From an uncultured Clostridia bacterium (lineage in GTDB: Bacteria > Bacillota > Clostridia > Christensenellales > Aristaeellaceae), in assembly GCA_946496415.1 (NCBI GenBank), contig CAMMGP010000049.1, positions 1 through 7,540 of the forward strand: a DNA stretch of 7,540 bases, written 5' to 3'. Of this stretch, positions 1 through 5,774 are shown in pieces (the first letter of the stretch is position 1; the number at the start of each line of letters is the position of its first letter). The translations under genes were made by a program, and so were the position numbers. The notes beneath the pieces are model-generated. The model saw only the letters and a program-made list of their open reading frames with translations. It was not told where the DNA came from and did no database searches.

Positions 1-269
1 GCAAAGGCGCGCCCGCAGAGCAATACGGCCCGGTCCGCGCCCACGGCCAGCGCCCGCCGAAGCGTCTCCTGCGCCGAGGGAACGCCCATGCTCAGCGCGG
101 TGATCTCCCCACCCAGCCGCTCTTTCAGGCGCACGGCTTCTTCCAGCGCGTAGGCGTCGAAGGGGTTCAGAATCGAGGCCACGCCCTCGCGGATGACCGT
201 GCCGGTCACGGGGTCGAGCCGCTGCTCGCCCGTGGCGGGCACCTGTTTTACGCACACCACGATCTTCAT
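1..269 (-). CDS. etfB: Electron transfer flavoprotein beta subunit, N-terminal part (runs off left edge)
   Basis: The first 89 codons of EtfB are visible; the family is usually about 255-265 residues, so roughly two thirds lies outside the window. The N-terminus MKIVVCVKQVP, then LDPVTGTVIREG, LNPFDAYALEEA and the stretch GVPSAQETLRRALAVGADRA are the typical opening of EtfB, the nucleotide-binding subunit of the FAD-containing Etf heterodimer that takes electrons from dehydrogenases in the cytoplasm. The ATG at 267-269 overlaps the TGA of the upstream dehydrogenase (ATGA, 266-269), and GGAGGT at 276-281 lies 6 nt before it, so the two genes are translationally coupled. An etfA gene is expected beyond the left edge but is not seen. 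Whether this Etf is of the bifurcating type cannot be judged from this fragment. Family assignment is firm. Confidence 0.93.
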   Translation of the reverse strand, partial: MKIVVCVKQVPATGEQRLDPVTGTVIREGVASILNPFDAYALEEAVRLKERLGGEITALSMGVPSAQETLRRALAVGADRAVLLCGRAF

Positions 270-1831
270 CGTTCCACCTCCGTGAGCACATTGCCCGGCC
301 CGAGGATGTTCTCCGGGTCGAGTTGCCGCTTCAGCGCCCAGAGTTTGCGCATCTTCTCCTCGCCGTACATGATCAGCGCCAACTTGCGCTTGATCTTGCC
401 CGCGCCGTGTTCGGCGGTGATGGTGCCGCCCATGTCGCTTACGTCCCGCGCCCACTTTTCAAACAGCGCGTGTCCGCGGCGGTACTCGTCCAAATTGCGC
501 GCCAGCACGTTCGGGTGCACGTGGTTTTCGCCGATGTGGCCGAAGATGAGGCAGGGCAGTCCGCTTGCCGCCAGATCGCGCTTGTAGAGGTGGAACAGCG
601 CGTCGAAGTGCGCATCGTCCACGGCCATGTCCGTGGAAAGGATGGTGATCTCCGGCTCGTTTTTCTTGTTCTTTTCTACGTGGATGTCGATCGTCTCCGG
701 CACGGAGTGGCGGAACAAAAGCAGCTTTTCCAGTTCCAGTTCGTCGCGCGCCACCCAGGTGTTGTCCGCGTCGCCGCCGCTGCGCTCGATGACCGGCGCG
801 AGTTTTTCCAGCACTGGGCAGAGGCCGCCTTTGTCGTCCAGATTGAACTCCACATACACCGCGCAGCAGTAGTTCTCCGGCAGCGGCTGCAACTGGCGGA
901 AGGCCGGCGTCTCCGCCTTCTGCGCCTCCACCAGATCCAGCGCTCGCTTGTCGAAAAACTCGATGGAGGCGGGCTTGGGATCGAACTTCTTCATCGCGTA
1001 CACGTATTGGAGCGCGTTCTCGTCGTCCGGGAAAAAGGCGGTCACGCCGCACAGGAGGGCGGGGGAGGGAAGCAAAATCAGTTCCAACTCGCTGATGACG
1101 CCCAGCGTGCCCTGACTGCCCAGAAACAGGTCGATCAGTTCCATGTCCGCGCGCAAAAGGTAGCCCGCGTCCTTGATGTCCGGCGTGTCAAAGTCGGGCA
1201 GACGCCCCCTGACCACGCTGCCGTCCGTGCAGGGCAGCTCGAAATCGCGCCCCCGCGCCCGCTCGCGCCCGCGCATAAGTTCTGTCACCCGCCCGTCGGC
1301 AAGCACCGCGCGCAGCGCGTTCACATGCTTGCGCGTGCAGCCATAGAGGAACGAGCGCGCCCCGCAGGCGTTGCAGCTTGCCATGCCGCCGATGCTGGCC
1401 GTCGGTTCTGTGGGGTCGGGGGAGAAAAACAGCGCCCCCGCCCGCACGTCCTTCAGCGTCTCGCGGGATTCCTCGTCCCACGCGGACACGTCGAAACTCT
1501 TGTTTTTCAGCGCCTTGCGCACCGTGGTCAGCGCCACGCCCGGCTGCACGCGCAGAAGGAAGCGACCCGCCTCGTCGCGGCGGATGCCGAGGATGCGGTT
1601 CATGCGCGAAAGGTTGAGGATCATGCCCCCCTGCGGGCTGGCCCCGCCGGCAAGGCCCGTGCGCGCGCCCTGCGCCGTCAGCGGCACATGGTTGTCGTGC
1701 GCGAAGCGCACCGCTTCGACAAGTTCCGCCTCATTGCGGGGAAAGGCGATGTAATCCGCGCGCCCCATGGTACGCGATTCATCGAAGAGATAGTTTCTGT
1801 ACGCCTCCGTATAGGCCTGAACGATTGACAT
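266..1831 (-). CDS. FAD-linked D-2-hydroxyacid dehydrogenase (GlcD/Dld family, probable Etf partner)
   Basis: This 521-residue cytoplasmic flavoenzyme should oxidise a 2-hydroxyacid (D-lactate or glycolate are family substrates; the real one is unknown) to the 2-oxoacid. An FAD_binding_4 domain occupies about residues 27-258, with the FAD-loop motif GARTGLAGG (55-63), PTEPTASIGGMASCNACGAR (140-159) and the GSQGTLGVISE motif (238-248). An FAD-oxidase C-terminal domain follows to the end, with FGHIGENHVHPN (430-441), EHGAGKIK (474-481) and the closing LDPENILGPGNVL. An extra segment at about 184-215, with two charged Arg-rich stretches, makes it longer than compact GlcD proteins of about 460-480 residues. 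The ATG at 1831 is chosen because TGGAGG sits 5 nt upstream; an in-frame GTG at 1843 overlaps that site. It overlaps etfB by ATGA, which recalls the lactate dehydrogenase-Etf operons of acetogens such as Acetobacterium woodii lctBCD. No iron-sulfur domain is visible. Confidence 0.9.
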   Translation of the reverse strand: MSIVQAYTEAYRNYLFDESRTMGRADYIAFPRNEAELVEAVRFAHDNHVPLTAQGARTGLAGGASPQGGMILNLSRMNRILGIRRDEAGRFLLRVQPGVALTTVRKALKNKSFDVSAWDEESRETLKDVRAGALFFSPDPTEPTASIGGMASCNACGARSFLYGCTRKHVNALRAVLADGRVTELMRGRERARGRDFELPCTDGSVVRGRLPDFDTPDIKDAGYLLRADMELIDLFLGSQGTLGVISELELILLPSPALLCGVTAFFPDDENALQYVYAMKKFDPKPASIEFFDKRALDLVEAQKAETPAFRQLQPLPENYCCAVYVEFNLDDKGGLCPVLEKLAPVIERSGGDADNTWVARDELELEKLLLFRHSVPETIDIHVEKNKKNEPEITILSTDMAVDDAHFDALFHLYKRDLAASGLPCLIFGHIGENHVHPNVLARNLDEYRRGHALFEKWARDVSDMGGTITAEHGAGKIKRKLALIMYGEEKMRKLWALKRQLDPENILGPGNVLTEVER

Positions 1832-1853
1832 GTGCGCCTCCACATCCTATACT
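1825..1853 (+). promoter_or_regulatory. Sigma-A promoter of the aspartate aminotransferase gene
   Basis: TTGACA (1825-1830, a perfect -35) is separated by exactly 17 bp from TATACT (1848-1853, 5 of 6 to consensus). The start of transcription is expected near 1860, giving a leader of about 32 nt. The -35 hexamer lies inside the first codons of the divergent dehydrogenase gene and overlaps its ATG (1829-1831). A TATAAT at 1853-1858 also exists but would need a 22-bp spacer, so TATACT is the better -10. Confidence 0.8.
1837..1842 (-). promoter_or_regulatory. Ribosome binding site that sets the dehydrogenase start
   Basis: TGGAGG on the minus strand lies 5 nt before the ATG at 1831. It overlaps the upstream in-frame GTG (1841-1843), which has no comparable site in front of it, so the shorter 521-residue product is preferred. 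Confidence 0.8.
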
Positions 1854-1865
1854 ATAATACAGTAT
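1849..1865. promoter_or_regulatory. Near-perfect 17-bp palindrome, possible operator
   Basis: ATACTATAATACAGTAT reads almost the same on both strands: the 8-bp half sites differ at a single position around a central A at 1857. It covers most of the plus-strand -10 and the edge of the candidate minus-strand -10, at the midpoint of the divergent region. This placement suits a dimeric repressor controlling both genes. The sequence is AT-rich and promoter-like, so part of the symmetry may simply reflect two -10 elements facing each other. Confidence 0.45.
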
Positions 1866-1892
1866 CTTACACCTTCCGGGAGGAAAAAACAA
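1864..1892 (-). promoter_or_regulatory. Candidate promoter of the dehydrogenase-etf operon
   Basis: On the minus strand TTGTTT (1887-1892) and TAAGAT (1864-1869) are 17 bp apart, a moderate sigma-A match (3/6 and 4/6). It would start near 1857 with a leader of about 26 nt. This is the best-spaced candidate in the 60-bp gap, but the AT-rich core also offers TATTAT and TATAGT without good -35 boxes, so the assignment is tentative. The same TAAGAT hexamer is the -10 of the binding-protein promoter at 5654-5659. Confidence 0.4.
1878..1883 (+). promoter_or_regulatory. Ribosome binding site that sets the aminotransferase start
   Basis: GGGAGG followed by an 8-nt A-rich spacer leads to the ATG at 1892. 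The open frame extends upstream to a GTG at 1832, but that codon lies before the predicted transcription start, so it cannot be used from the promoter at 1825-1853. Confidence 0.85.
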
Positions 1893-3115
1893 TGACCGAC
1901 ACCGCGATTTTGCAGGCCCGCTACGATGCCTTCTGCGCCCTTGGCCTGCATCTGGACATGTCGCGCGGCAAGCCGGAGCCGCGCCAGCTTGACCTTTCCC
2001 TGCCCATGCTGCGCATGACCGACGCGGGCTTTGCCTGCGAAGACGGCGTGGACGCGCGCAACTACGGCGACCCCACCGGCATCCCCGAGGCCAAGCGCCT
2101 CTTTGGCGCGCTGCTGGGCATGCCGCCCGAGCAGGTGATCGTCGGCGGCAATTCCAGCGTCAACCTCATCTACGACGCCCTCGTGCGCGCCATCCTCCAC
2201 GGCCCGCTCCCGGGCGATACGCCGTGGAAGGACGTGCCGGGCCTCAAGTTCCTCTGCCCCGTGCCGGGCTACGACTGGCACTTCCACATGCTTGCCATGC
2301 TCGGTGTCGAGTGCGTCCCCGTGCCGCTTGTGGATGGCAGCCCGGACATGGATATGGTCGAGCGTCTCGCGCGTGATCCCTCTGTGAAGGGCATCATCTG
2401 CGTGCCCATGTACGGCAATCCCAGCGGCCTGACCTTTTCCGACGAAGCCGTGCGCCGCCTTGCGCGCATGGAGACCGCCGCGCAGGATTTCCGCATCTTC
2501 TGGGACAACGCCTACTGCGTCCACCACCTCTACGCCGGCCGCCGCGACCATTTGCTCAACATCTACGAGGCCTGCCGCGAGGCGGGGACGGAGGACCGGC
2601 CGCTGCTGTTCACCTCCACCTCGAAGATCACCTTCGCCGGCGGCGGCGTCAGCGCCATGGCCGCCAGCCCGCGCAACATCGAGCGGCAGGCGGGACTGCT
2701 GCTCTACCAGATGGTCTGCTTTGACAAGGTAAACCAGCTCCGCCACGCCCGCTTTTTGCCGGACATGGCGGCGGTGGAGCGCCACATGGCCCGCCACGCG
2801 GAGATATTGCGCCCCAAGTTTGAACTGGTGCTGGACGCATTGGAGAAGGAACTCACCGGCTGCGGAAGCTGGTCGAAGCCGCTGGGCGGCTACTTCATCT
2901 GCTACCGCGCCCCCAGGGGTTGCGCAAAGCGCATCGTTAAGCTGTGCGCCAACGCCGGCGTCACCCTCACCCCCGCCGGCGCGCCCTTCCCCGGCGGCAA
3001 CGACCCGGAGGACAGCGTCATCCGCATCGCGCCGACCTATCCGCCTCTGGAAGAACTTGCCAAAGTCATGGAGTTGTTCCCCGTGGCGGTCAAACTGGCC
3101 ATGGCGGGGAAGTAA
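1892..3115 (+). CDS. Aspartate aminotransferase, class Ic (PLP-dependent)
   Basis: This 407-residue cytoplasmic PLP enzyme should transfer the amino group between aspartate and 2-oxoglutarate. It resembles subgroup Ic aspartate aminotransferases such as the Corynebacterium glutamicum enzyme, recognised by the early MSRGKPEPRQLDLS (23-36), RNYGDPTG (56-63) and CPVPGYDWHF (122-131). Expected catalytic parts are present: NPSG at 176-179 with the active-site Asn, WDNAY at 204-208 with the Asp that contacts the pyridine nitrogen, TSTSKIT at 241-247 with Lys245 as the Schiff-base lysine, and IRIAPT at 377-382 with Arg378 for the substrate carboxylate. Length is normal for the family (about 400-430). 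It stands alone, divergent from the dehydrogenase and convergent with the ABC operon, with its own promoter and terminator. The substrate is inferred from the family; other acidic or aliphatic amino acids are possible. Confidence 0.9.
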   Translation: MTDTAILQARYDAFCALGLHLDMSRGKPEPRQLDLSLPMLRMTDAGFACEDGVDARNYGDPTGIPEAKRLFGALLGMPPEQVIVGGNSSVNLIYDALVRAILHGPLPGDTPWKDVPGLKFLCPVPGYDWHFHMLAMLGVECVPVPLVDGSPDMDMVERLARDPSVKGIICVPMYGNPSGLTFSDEAVRRLARMETAAQDFRIFWDNAYCVHHLYAGRRDHLLNIYEACREAGTEDRPLLFTSTSKITFAGGGVSAMAASPRNIERQAGLLLYQMVCFDKVNQLRHARFLPDMAAVERHMARHAEILRPKFELVLDALEKELTGCGSWSKPLGGYFICYRAPRGCAKRIVKLCANAGVTLTPAGAPFPGGNDPEDSVIRIAPTYPPLEELAKVMELFPVAVKLAMAGK

Positions 3116-3126
3116 GCTGCGAAAGA

Positions 3127-3166
3127 GCGGCGGAAGGTACGAACGCCTTCCGCCGCCTGTTATTTT
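3127..3166 (+). terminator. Terminator between convergent genes
   Basis: GCGGCGGAAGG (3127-3137) pairs with CCTTCCGCCGC (3146-3156) as an 11-bp stem with an 8-nt loop, then a U-rich stretch (TGTTATTTT) on the plus strand, 11 nt after the aminotransferase stop. On the minus strand the stem is followed only by TCTTTC, so it may also end the ABC operon but less efficiently. Confidence 0.85.
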
Positions 3167-3171
3167 GCCCT

Positions 3172-3972
3172 TTAACCGTTGGAGGAATAGCGCTCGTTGG
3201 AGTATCGCTCCAAAAACCTGCGCGTGCGCTCCTCGCGCGGGTTGCCGATGACGTCTTCCGCCTTGCCGTATTCGACGATCACGCCGCCGTCCATGAACAA
3301 TACGTTGTCGGCCACCTGCCGGGCAAACTGCATCTCGTGGGTGACGATGAGCATGGTCGTATCGCGGTCGGCCAGCGAGCGGATGACGTTCAAAACCTCG
3401 CCCGTCAACTCCGGATCGAGCGCCGAAGTCGGCTCGTCAAAGCAGAGGATGTCCGGCTCCAGCATCAGCGCCCGGGCGATGGCCACGCGCTGCTGCTGCC
3501 CGCCGGAGAGTTGGTGCGGGTAGTTGTCCGCCTTGGCAGAAAGCCCCACGCTCTCCAGCGCCGCGCGCCCCTTTTCCGCGATCTCGGAAAGGATGCGCTT
3601 TTTGTTGGCCTTGTAGTCCGCGCGTTCCTTGGCCAGCAGTTCCGCCGCCAGGGTCACGTTCTTCAGCGCCGTGTACTGGGGAAAGAGGTTGAACGACTGA
3701 AACACCAGCCCGAAGCGCAGCTGATTGGCCCGCGCCTGCGCGCCCTTGGGCCGCGGCTGGGCGGCGTCGAACACCGTGTCGCCCGATACGCGGATCACGC
3801 CCGTGTCCGGCGTTTCCAGCGCCGTCAGACAGCGCAACAGCGTGGTCTTGCCGCTGCCGGAGGAGCCGATGATGGCCAGCGATTCGCCCTTTTCCAGCGA
3901 AAAGCTGATGTCGCGGATGACCTCCAATTCGCCAAAGTGCTTGGAAAGTCCGGTCACTTCAAGGATCGCCAT
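3172..3972 (-). CDS. Polar amino-acid ABC transporter, ATP-binding protein (GlnQ/HisP type)
   Basis: This 266-residue ATPase drives import through the neighbouring permease from the cytoplasmic face. Visible motifs are Walker A GSSGSGKT (36-43), the Q-loop Gln92 in FQSFNLFPQ, the signature LSGGQQQR (155-162), Walker B ILCFDE (175-180), the D-loop SALD (183-186) and the H-loop His212 in THEM. FNLFPQYTALKNV and THEMQFARQVADNVLFMDGG are typical of the polar amino-acid (PAAT) subfamily. The C-terminal NPREERTRRFLERY is also typical. The ATG at 3972 follows GGAGGG, which overlaps the permease stop (11-nt gap), so the two are cotranscribed and probably coupled. A charged insert at about 112-137 makes it slightly longer than the usual 240-250 residues. 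The exact substrate cannot be read from the ATPase. Confidence 0.95.
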   Translation of the reverse strand: MAILEVTGLSKHFGELEVIRDISFSLEKGESLAIIGSSGSGKTTLLRCLTALETPDTGVIRVSGDTVFDAAQPRPKGAQARANQLRFGLVFQSFNLFPQYTALKNVTLAAELLAKERADYKANKKRILSEIAEKGRAALESVGLSAKADNYPHQLSGGQQQRVAIARALMLEPDILCFDEPTSALDPELTGEVLNVIRSLADRDTTMLIVTHEMQFARQVADNVLFMDGGVIVEYGKAEDVIGNPREERTRRFLERYSNERYSSNG

Positions 3973-3983
3973 CGTTCACCCTC

Positions 3984-4664
3984 CTATGCGCGGAAGTAGT
4001 CCATTTTGCGCTCGATGCGCCCCAGCGCCAGCGTCACCAGCCCGTTAAAGACAAGGAAGAACACGGCGGTGGTAAACAGCGGCCACAAAAGGCCCTGACG
4101 GGTGTAGTTGTCGGCCACGAACAGTATCTCGGTCACGCTGATGATGCGCGAAAGGGACGTGTCCTTGACCAGCGTGATGATCTCGTTGCCCACCGAGGGC
4201 GTCACGCGTTTGACCACCTGTAACAGCACCACTTTGAAAAACACCTGCCGCTTGGTCATGCCCAATACCTGCCCGGCCTCGTACTGGCCCTGCGGGATGG
4301 AGTCGATGCCGCCGCGGAAGATCTCGGAGAAGTAGGCCGCATAGTTGATGACGAACGTCACCAGCGTGGCCGTGACGCGGGACTTGATGGGCGGCAGCCC
4401 CATCAGCCCCGGGCCGTAGAACACGAAGATGAGCTGCAACATCAGCGGCGTTCCGCGAATGACCCACACGAAGCCGCGCGTCAGCAGCCGGATGGGGCGG
4501 AACTTGCGCCCGAACACGCGAAGGCCCAGCCGCGAGCGGGAGCCGAACATGATGATGAGGCCCAGCGGCAGCGAACCGATCAGCGTGATGACGAAGATCT
4601 GCAAATTCAGCACAAAGCCGTCCAGCAGCTTGCCGAGCACGACCGCGCCTTCGGGGGTGAACAT
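3984..4664 (-). CDS. Polar amino-acid ABC transporter, permease (HisM/GlnP family)
   Basis: This 226-residue membrane protein forms the translocation pore of the importer. Hydrophobic segments lie near 17-40, 67-86, 96-114, about 172-186 and 192-214. RGTPLMLQLIFVFYGP (70-85) and YFSEIFRGGIDSIPQGQYEA (111-130) are characteristic of the HisM/GlnP family. The cytoplasmic EAA loop that contacts the ATPase is EAGQVLGMTKRQVFF (129-143); the usual following LP is LQ here, a mild departure. VGNEIITLVKDTSL (158-171) is also conserved in the family. An AAGGAG site about 10 nt before the ATG at 4664 supports the start. It is the middle gene of the operon, 76 bp after the binding protein and 11 bp before the ATPase. 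Only one permease is present, so a homodimer is likely. Confidence 0.94.
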   Translation of the reverse strand: MFTPEGAVVLGKLLDGFVLNLQIFVITLIGSLPLGLIIMFGSRSRLGLRVFGRKFRPIRLLTRGFVWVIRGTPLMLQLIFVFYGPGLMGLPPIKSRVTATLVTFVINYAAYFSEIFRGGIDSIPQGQYEAGQVLGMTKRQVFFKVVLLQVVKRVTPSVGNEIITLVKDTSLSRIISVTEILFVADNYTRQGLLWPLFTTAVFFLVFNGLVTLALGRIERKMDYFRA

Positions 4665-4691
4665 ATGCTTCTCTCTCCTTTATCCGGGGAA

Positions 4692-4718
4692 TGGGCCGCC
4701 GGCGCTACCGGCGGCCCA
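4692..4718 (-). other. GC-rich intercistronic hairpin
   Basis: TGGGCCGCCGG and its exact complement form an 11-bp stem around a 5-nt loop in the 76-bp gap between binding protein and permease. No T-run follows on the minus strand (TTCCCC), so it is not a full intrinsic terminator. In binding-protein operons such hairpins commonly stabilise the upstream mRNA or reduce read-through, raising binding protein over membrane parts; that role is inferred here. Confidence 0.65.
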
Positions 4719-4740
4719 CATGCTTTCGTCGGTGAATCGC

Positions 4741-5571
4741 TTACTGGATCAGCGCGTCGGTGAGGCCGTACTTCTCGGCCAGTTCGGCAACCGTGCCGTC
4801 TTCCTTCAGCTTGGCGATGGACTCGTTGACCATGGCGGTGAAGTCGCTGCCCTTGCGGAAGGCGATACCGTAGAACTGATCGCCGAAGTTGTTGTCCATG
4901 TTGACCACCAGGTCGGCATAGTCGCTGTCCGGGCGCACCATGCCCAGGGCGCAGACGCTGTCTACCAGGGCGATGTCCGCCGTGCCGGACTTGACTTCCA
5001 GAAGCGCGTTGGCCATGGAGCCGACGGGGATGTAGGTGCAGCCGGAGAAGTATTCCTGCGCGGAGACTTCCACGGTGTCGTCATCCTCGATGGTGCCCTG
5101 CAACTTGCCCTCGCCGGTGGAGCCCTGCTCGGCCACGACCGTGTAGCCGTTCACGTCCGCCATGATCTCCTCCTCGCGCTCGGCCTTCATGACCATCGCC
5201 TGCGTGTTGAGCAGGTAAGGCTCGCTGATGGACATGTTCTCCTCGCGCTCGGGGGTGATGCACATGCCGTTCCAGATGCAGTCGATGTTCTTGGAGTTCA
5301 GCTCGATCTCCTTGGCGTCCCAGCTGATGACGATGAAGTTGGCCTCGATGCCGAGATCCGCGCACACCGCCTTGGCAAGTTCGGTGTCAAAGCCGATCAG
5401 GTCGCCCGTCTCGGGGTCTTCGTAGTTGATGGGGGCGAAGAGGGTGATGCCGATATTGAGAACGCCGTTGCCGAGGATGTAGTCGGCGTCGCTCTCCTCT
5501 TCCGCAAAGGCGAAGGTCGCCGTCGAAAGGGCAAGGATCAAAACCAGCAGCATGCTCAGGATCTTCTTCAT
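4741..5571 (-). CDS. Extracytoplasmic amino-acid-binding protein (SBP_bac_3)
   Basis: This 276-residue secreted protein captures a polar amino acid for the importer. Residues 1-23 are a signal peptide: MKK, a hydrophobic core, and the type I site AFA before EEE. There is no lipobox cysteine, unusual for a Gram-positive binding protein. The SBP_bac_3 fold spans about 37-270, with GDLIGFDTELAKAV (56-69) and ITPEREENMSISEPY (105-119). By comparison with HisJ, Arg109 and Asp204 (in ADIALVDS) are the ligand carboxylate and amino contacts, so an alpha-amino acid ligand is likely. Cys104 takes the place of a pocket Ser/Thr. AAAGGAG (5582-5588) is 10 nt before the ATG at 5571 and only 4 nt before an in-frame TTG at 5577, so the ATG is preferred. 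It is the first gene of the operon with the permease and ATPase. Confidence 0.93.
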   Translation of the reverse strand: MKKILSMLLVLILALSTATFAFAEEESDADYILGNGVLNIGITLFAPINYEDPETGDLIGFDTELAKAVCADLGIEANFIVISWDAKEIELNSKNIDCIWNGMCITPEREENMSISEPYLLNTQAMVMKAEREEEIMADVNGYTVVAEQGSTGEGKLQGTIEDDDTVEVSAQEYFSGCTYIPVGSMANALLEVKSGTADIALVDSVCALGMVRPDSDYADLVVNMDNNFGDQFYGIAFRKGSDFTAMVNESIAKLKEDGTVAELAEKYGLTDALIQ

Positions 5572-5581
5572 GGTCAAAACG

Positions 5582-5588
5582 CTCCTTT
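5582..5588 (-). promoter_or_regulatory. Ribosome binding site that sets the binding-protein start
   Basis: AAAGGAG lies 10 nt before the ATG at 5571. The alternative TTG at 5577 is only 4 nt away, too near, and would put Met-Thr before the natural MKK start of the signal peptide. Confidence 0.75.
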
Positions 5589-5631
5589 ATTGAAATTGGG
5601 TTTGTTTCCCTTGTTTGCGTCAGCGCTTTAC

Positions 5632-5664
5632 TGTGCTAACGTGGTATGGTGGTATCTTAGCACA
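5632..5664. repeat. Inverted repeat over the ABC operon promoter, possible operator
   Basis: TGTGCTAA (5632-5639) and TTAGCACA (5657-5664) are perfect 8-bp inverted arms 17 bp apart (25 bp centre to centre, about 2.5 helical turns). They flank the predicted transcription start near 5647 and one arm overlaps the -10. Between them GTGGTAT occurs twice (5641-5647 and 5649-5655) with an 8-bp period. A bound dimer, or a leader hairpin, could control the importer; the regulator is unknown. Confidence 0.55.
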
Positions 5665-5682
5665 ACAAGACCGAAAATGCAA
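5654..5682 (-). promoter_or_regulatory. Promoter of the amino-acid ABC operon
   Basis: On the minus strand TTGCAT (5677-5682) and TAAGAT (5654-5659) are separated by 17 bp, and TG one base before the -10 gives an extended -10 (TGCTAAGAT). Transcription should begin near 5647, leaving a leader of about 75 nt before the binding-protein ATG. The modest -35 and the overlapping inverted repeat suggest a regulated promoter. Confidence 0.7.
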
Positions 5683-5722
5683 TAGTTTGAAAGTAATGTT
5701 CCTGTTAAATCGCAAACGGCGC

Positions 5723-5748
5723 AAAAAAACGCCGACGCTTGGCCGGCG
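5723..5748 (-). terminator. Intrinsic terminator of the LysR gene
   Basis: On the minus strand a 7-bp stem (CGCCGGC paired with GCGTCGG-side bases CGTCGGCG, including one G-U) with a 5-nt loop is followed by seven Ts (5729-5723). It starts 26 nt after the LysR stop and separates that gene from the ABC operon promoter. Confidence 0.85.
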
Positions 5749-5774
5749 GAAGTCCCCTTCATTTGCGGCGCGCA

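Noticed and set aside
323..1828. Long plus-strand open frame (501 codons) opposite the dehydrogenase
   Set aside because: It lacks any recognisable domain, is rich in Arg/His/Val as expected from antisense reading of a high-GC gene, and the minus-strand frame has clear flavin motifs.
1832..1891. N-terminal extension of the aminotransferase from GTG at 1832
   Set aside because: The extension would be translated from DNA upstream of the predicted transcription start and skips the good ribosome site at 1878-1883.
1847..2797. Minus-strand open frame (316 codons) opposite the aminotransferase
   Set aside because: Ala/His/Val-rich shadow; the plus strand encodes a complete PLP enzyme with its active-site lysine.
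4429..5685. Plus-strand open frame (418 codons) spanning permease start and binding protein
   Set aside because: It crosses an intercistronic hairpin and the ABC promoter, has low-complexity His/Val/Asp-rich composition and lies opposite two clearly recognised genes.
5694..5707. TAA-N8-TTA dyad upstream of the ABC promoter as a LysR box
   Set aside because: Only 3-bp arms, wrong spacing for T-N11-A, and AT-rich surroundings make it likely chance.
5613..5717. GTTTGCG (5613-5619) and CGCAAAC (5711-5717) as an inverted pair
   Set aside because: Seven-base arms more than 90 bp apart, one beside the lysR terminator and one in the leader; no evidence that they act together.
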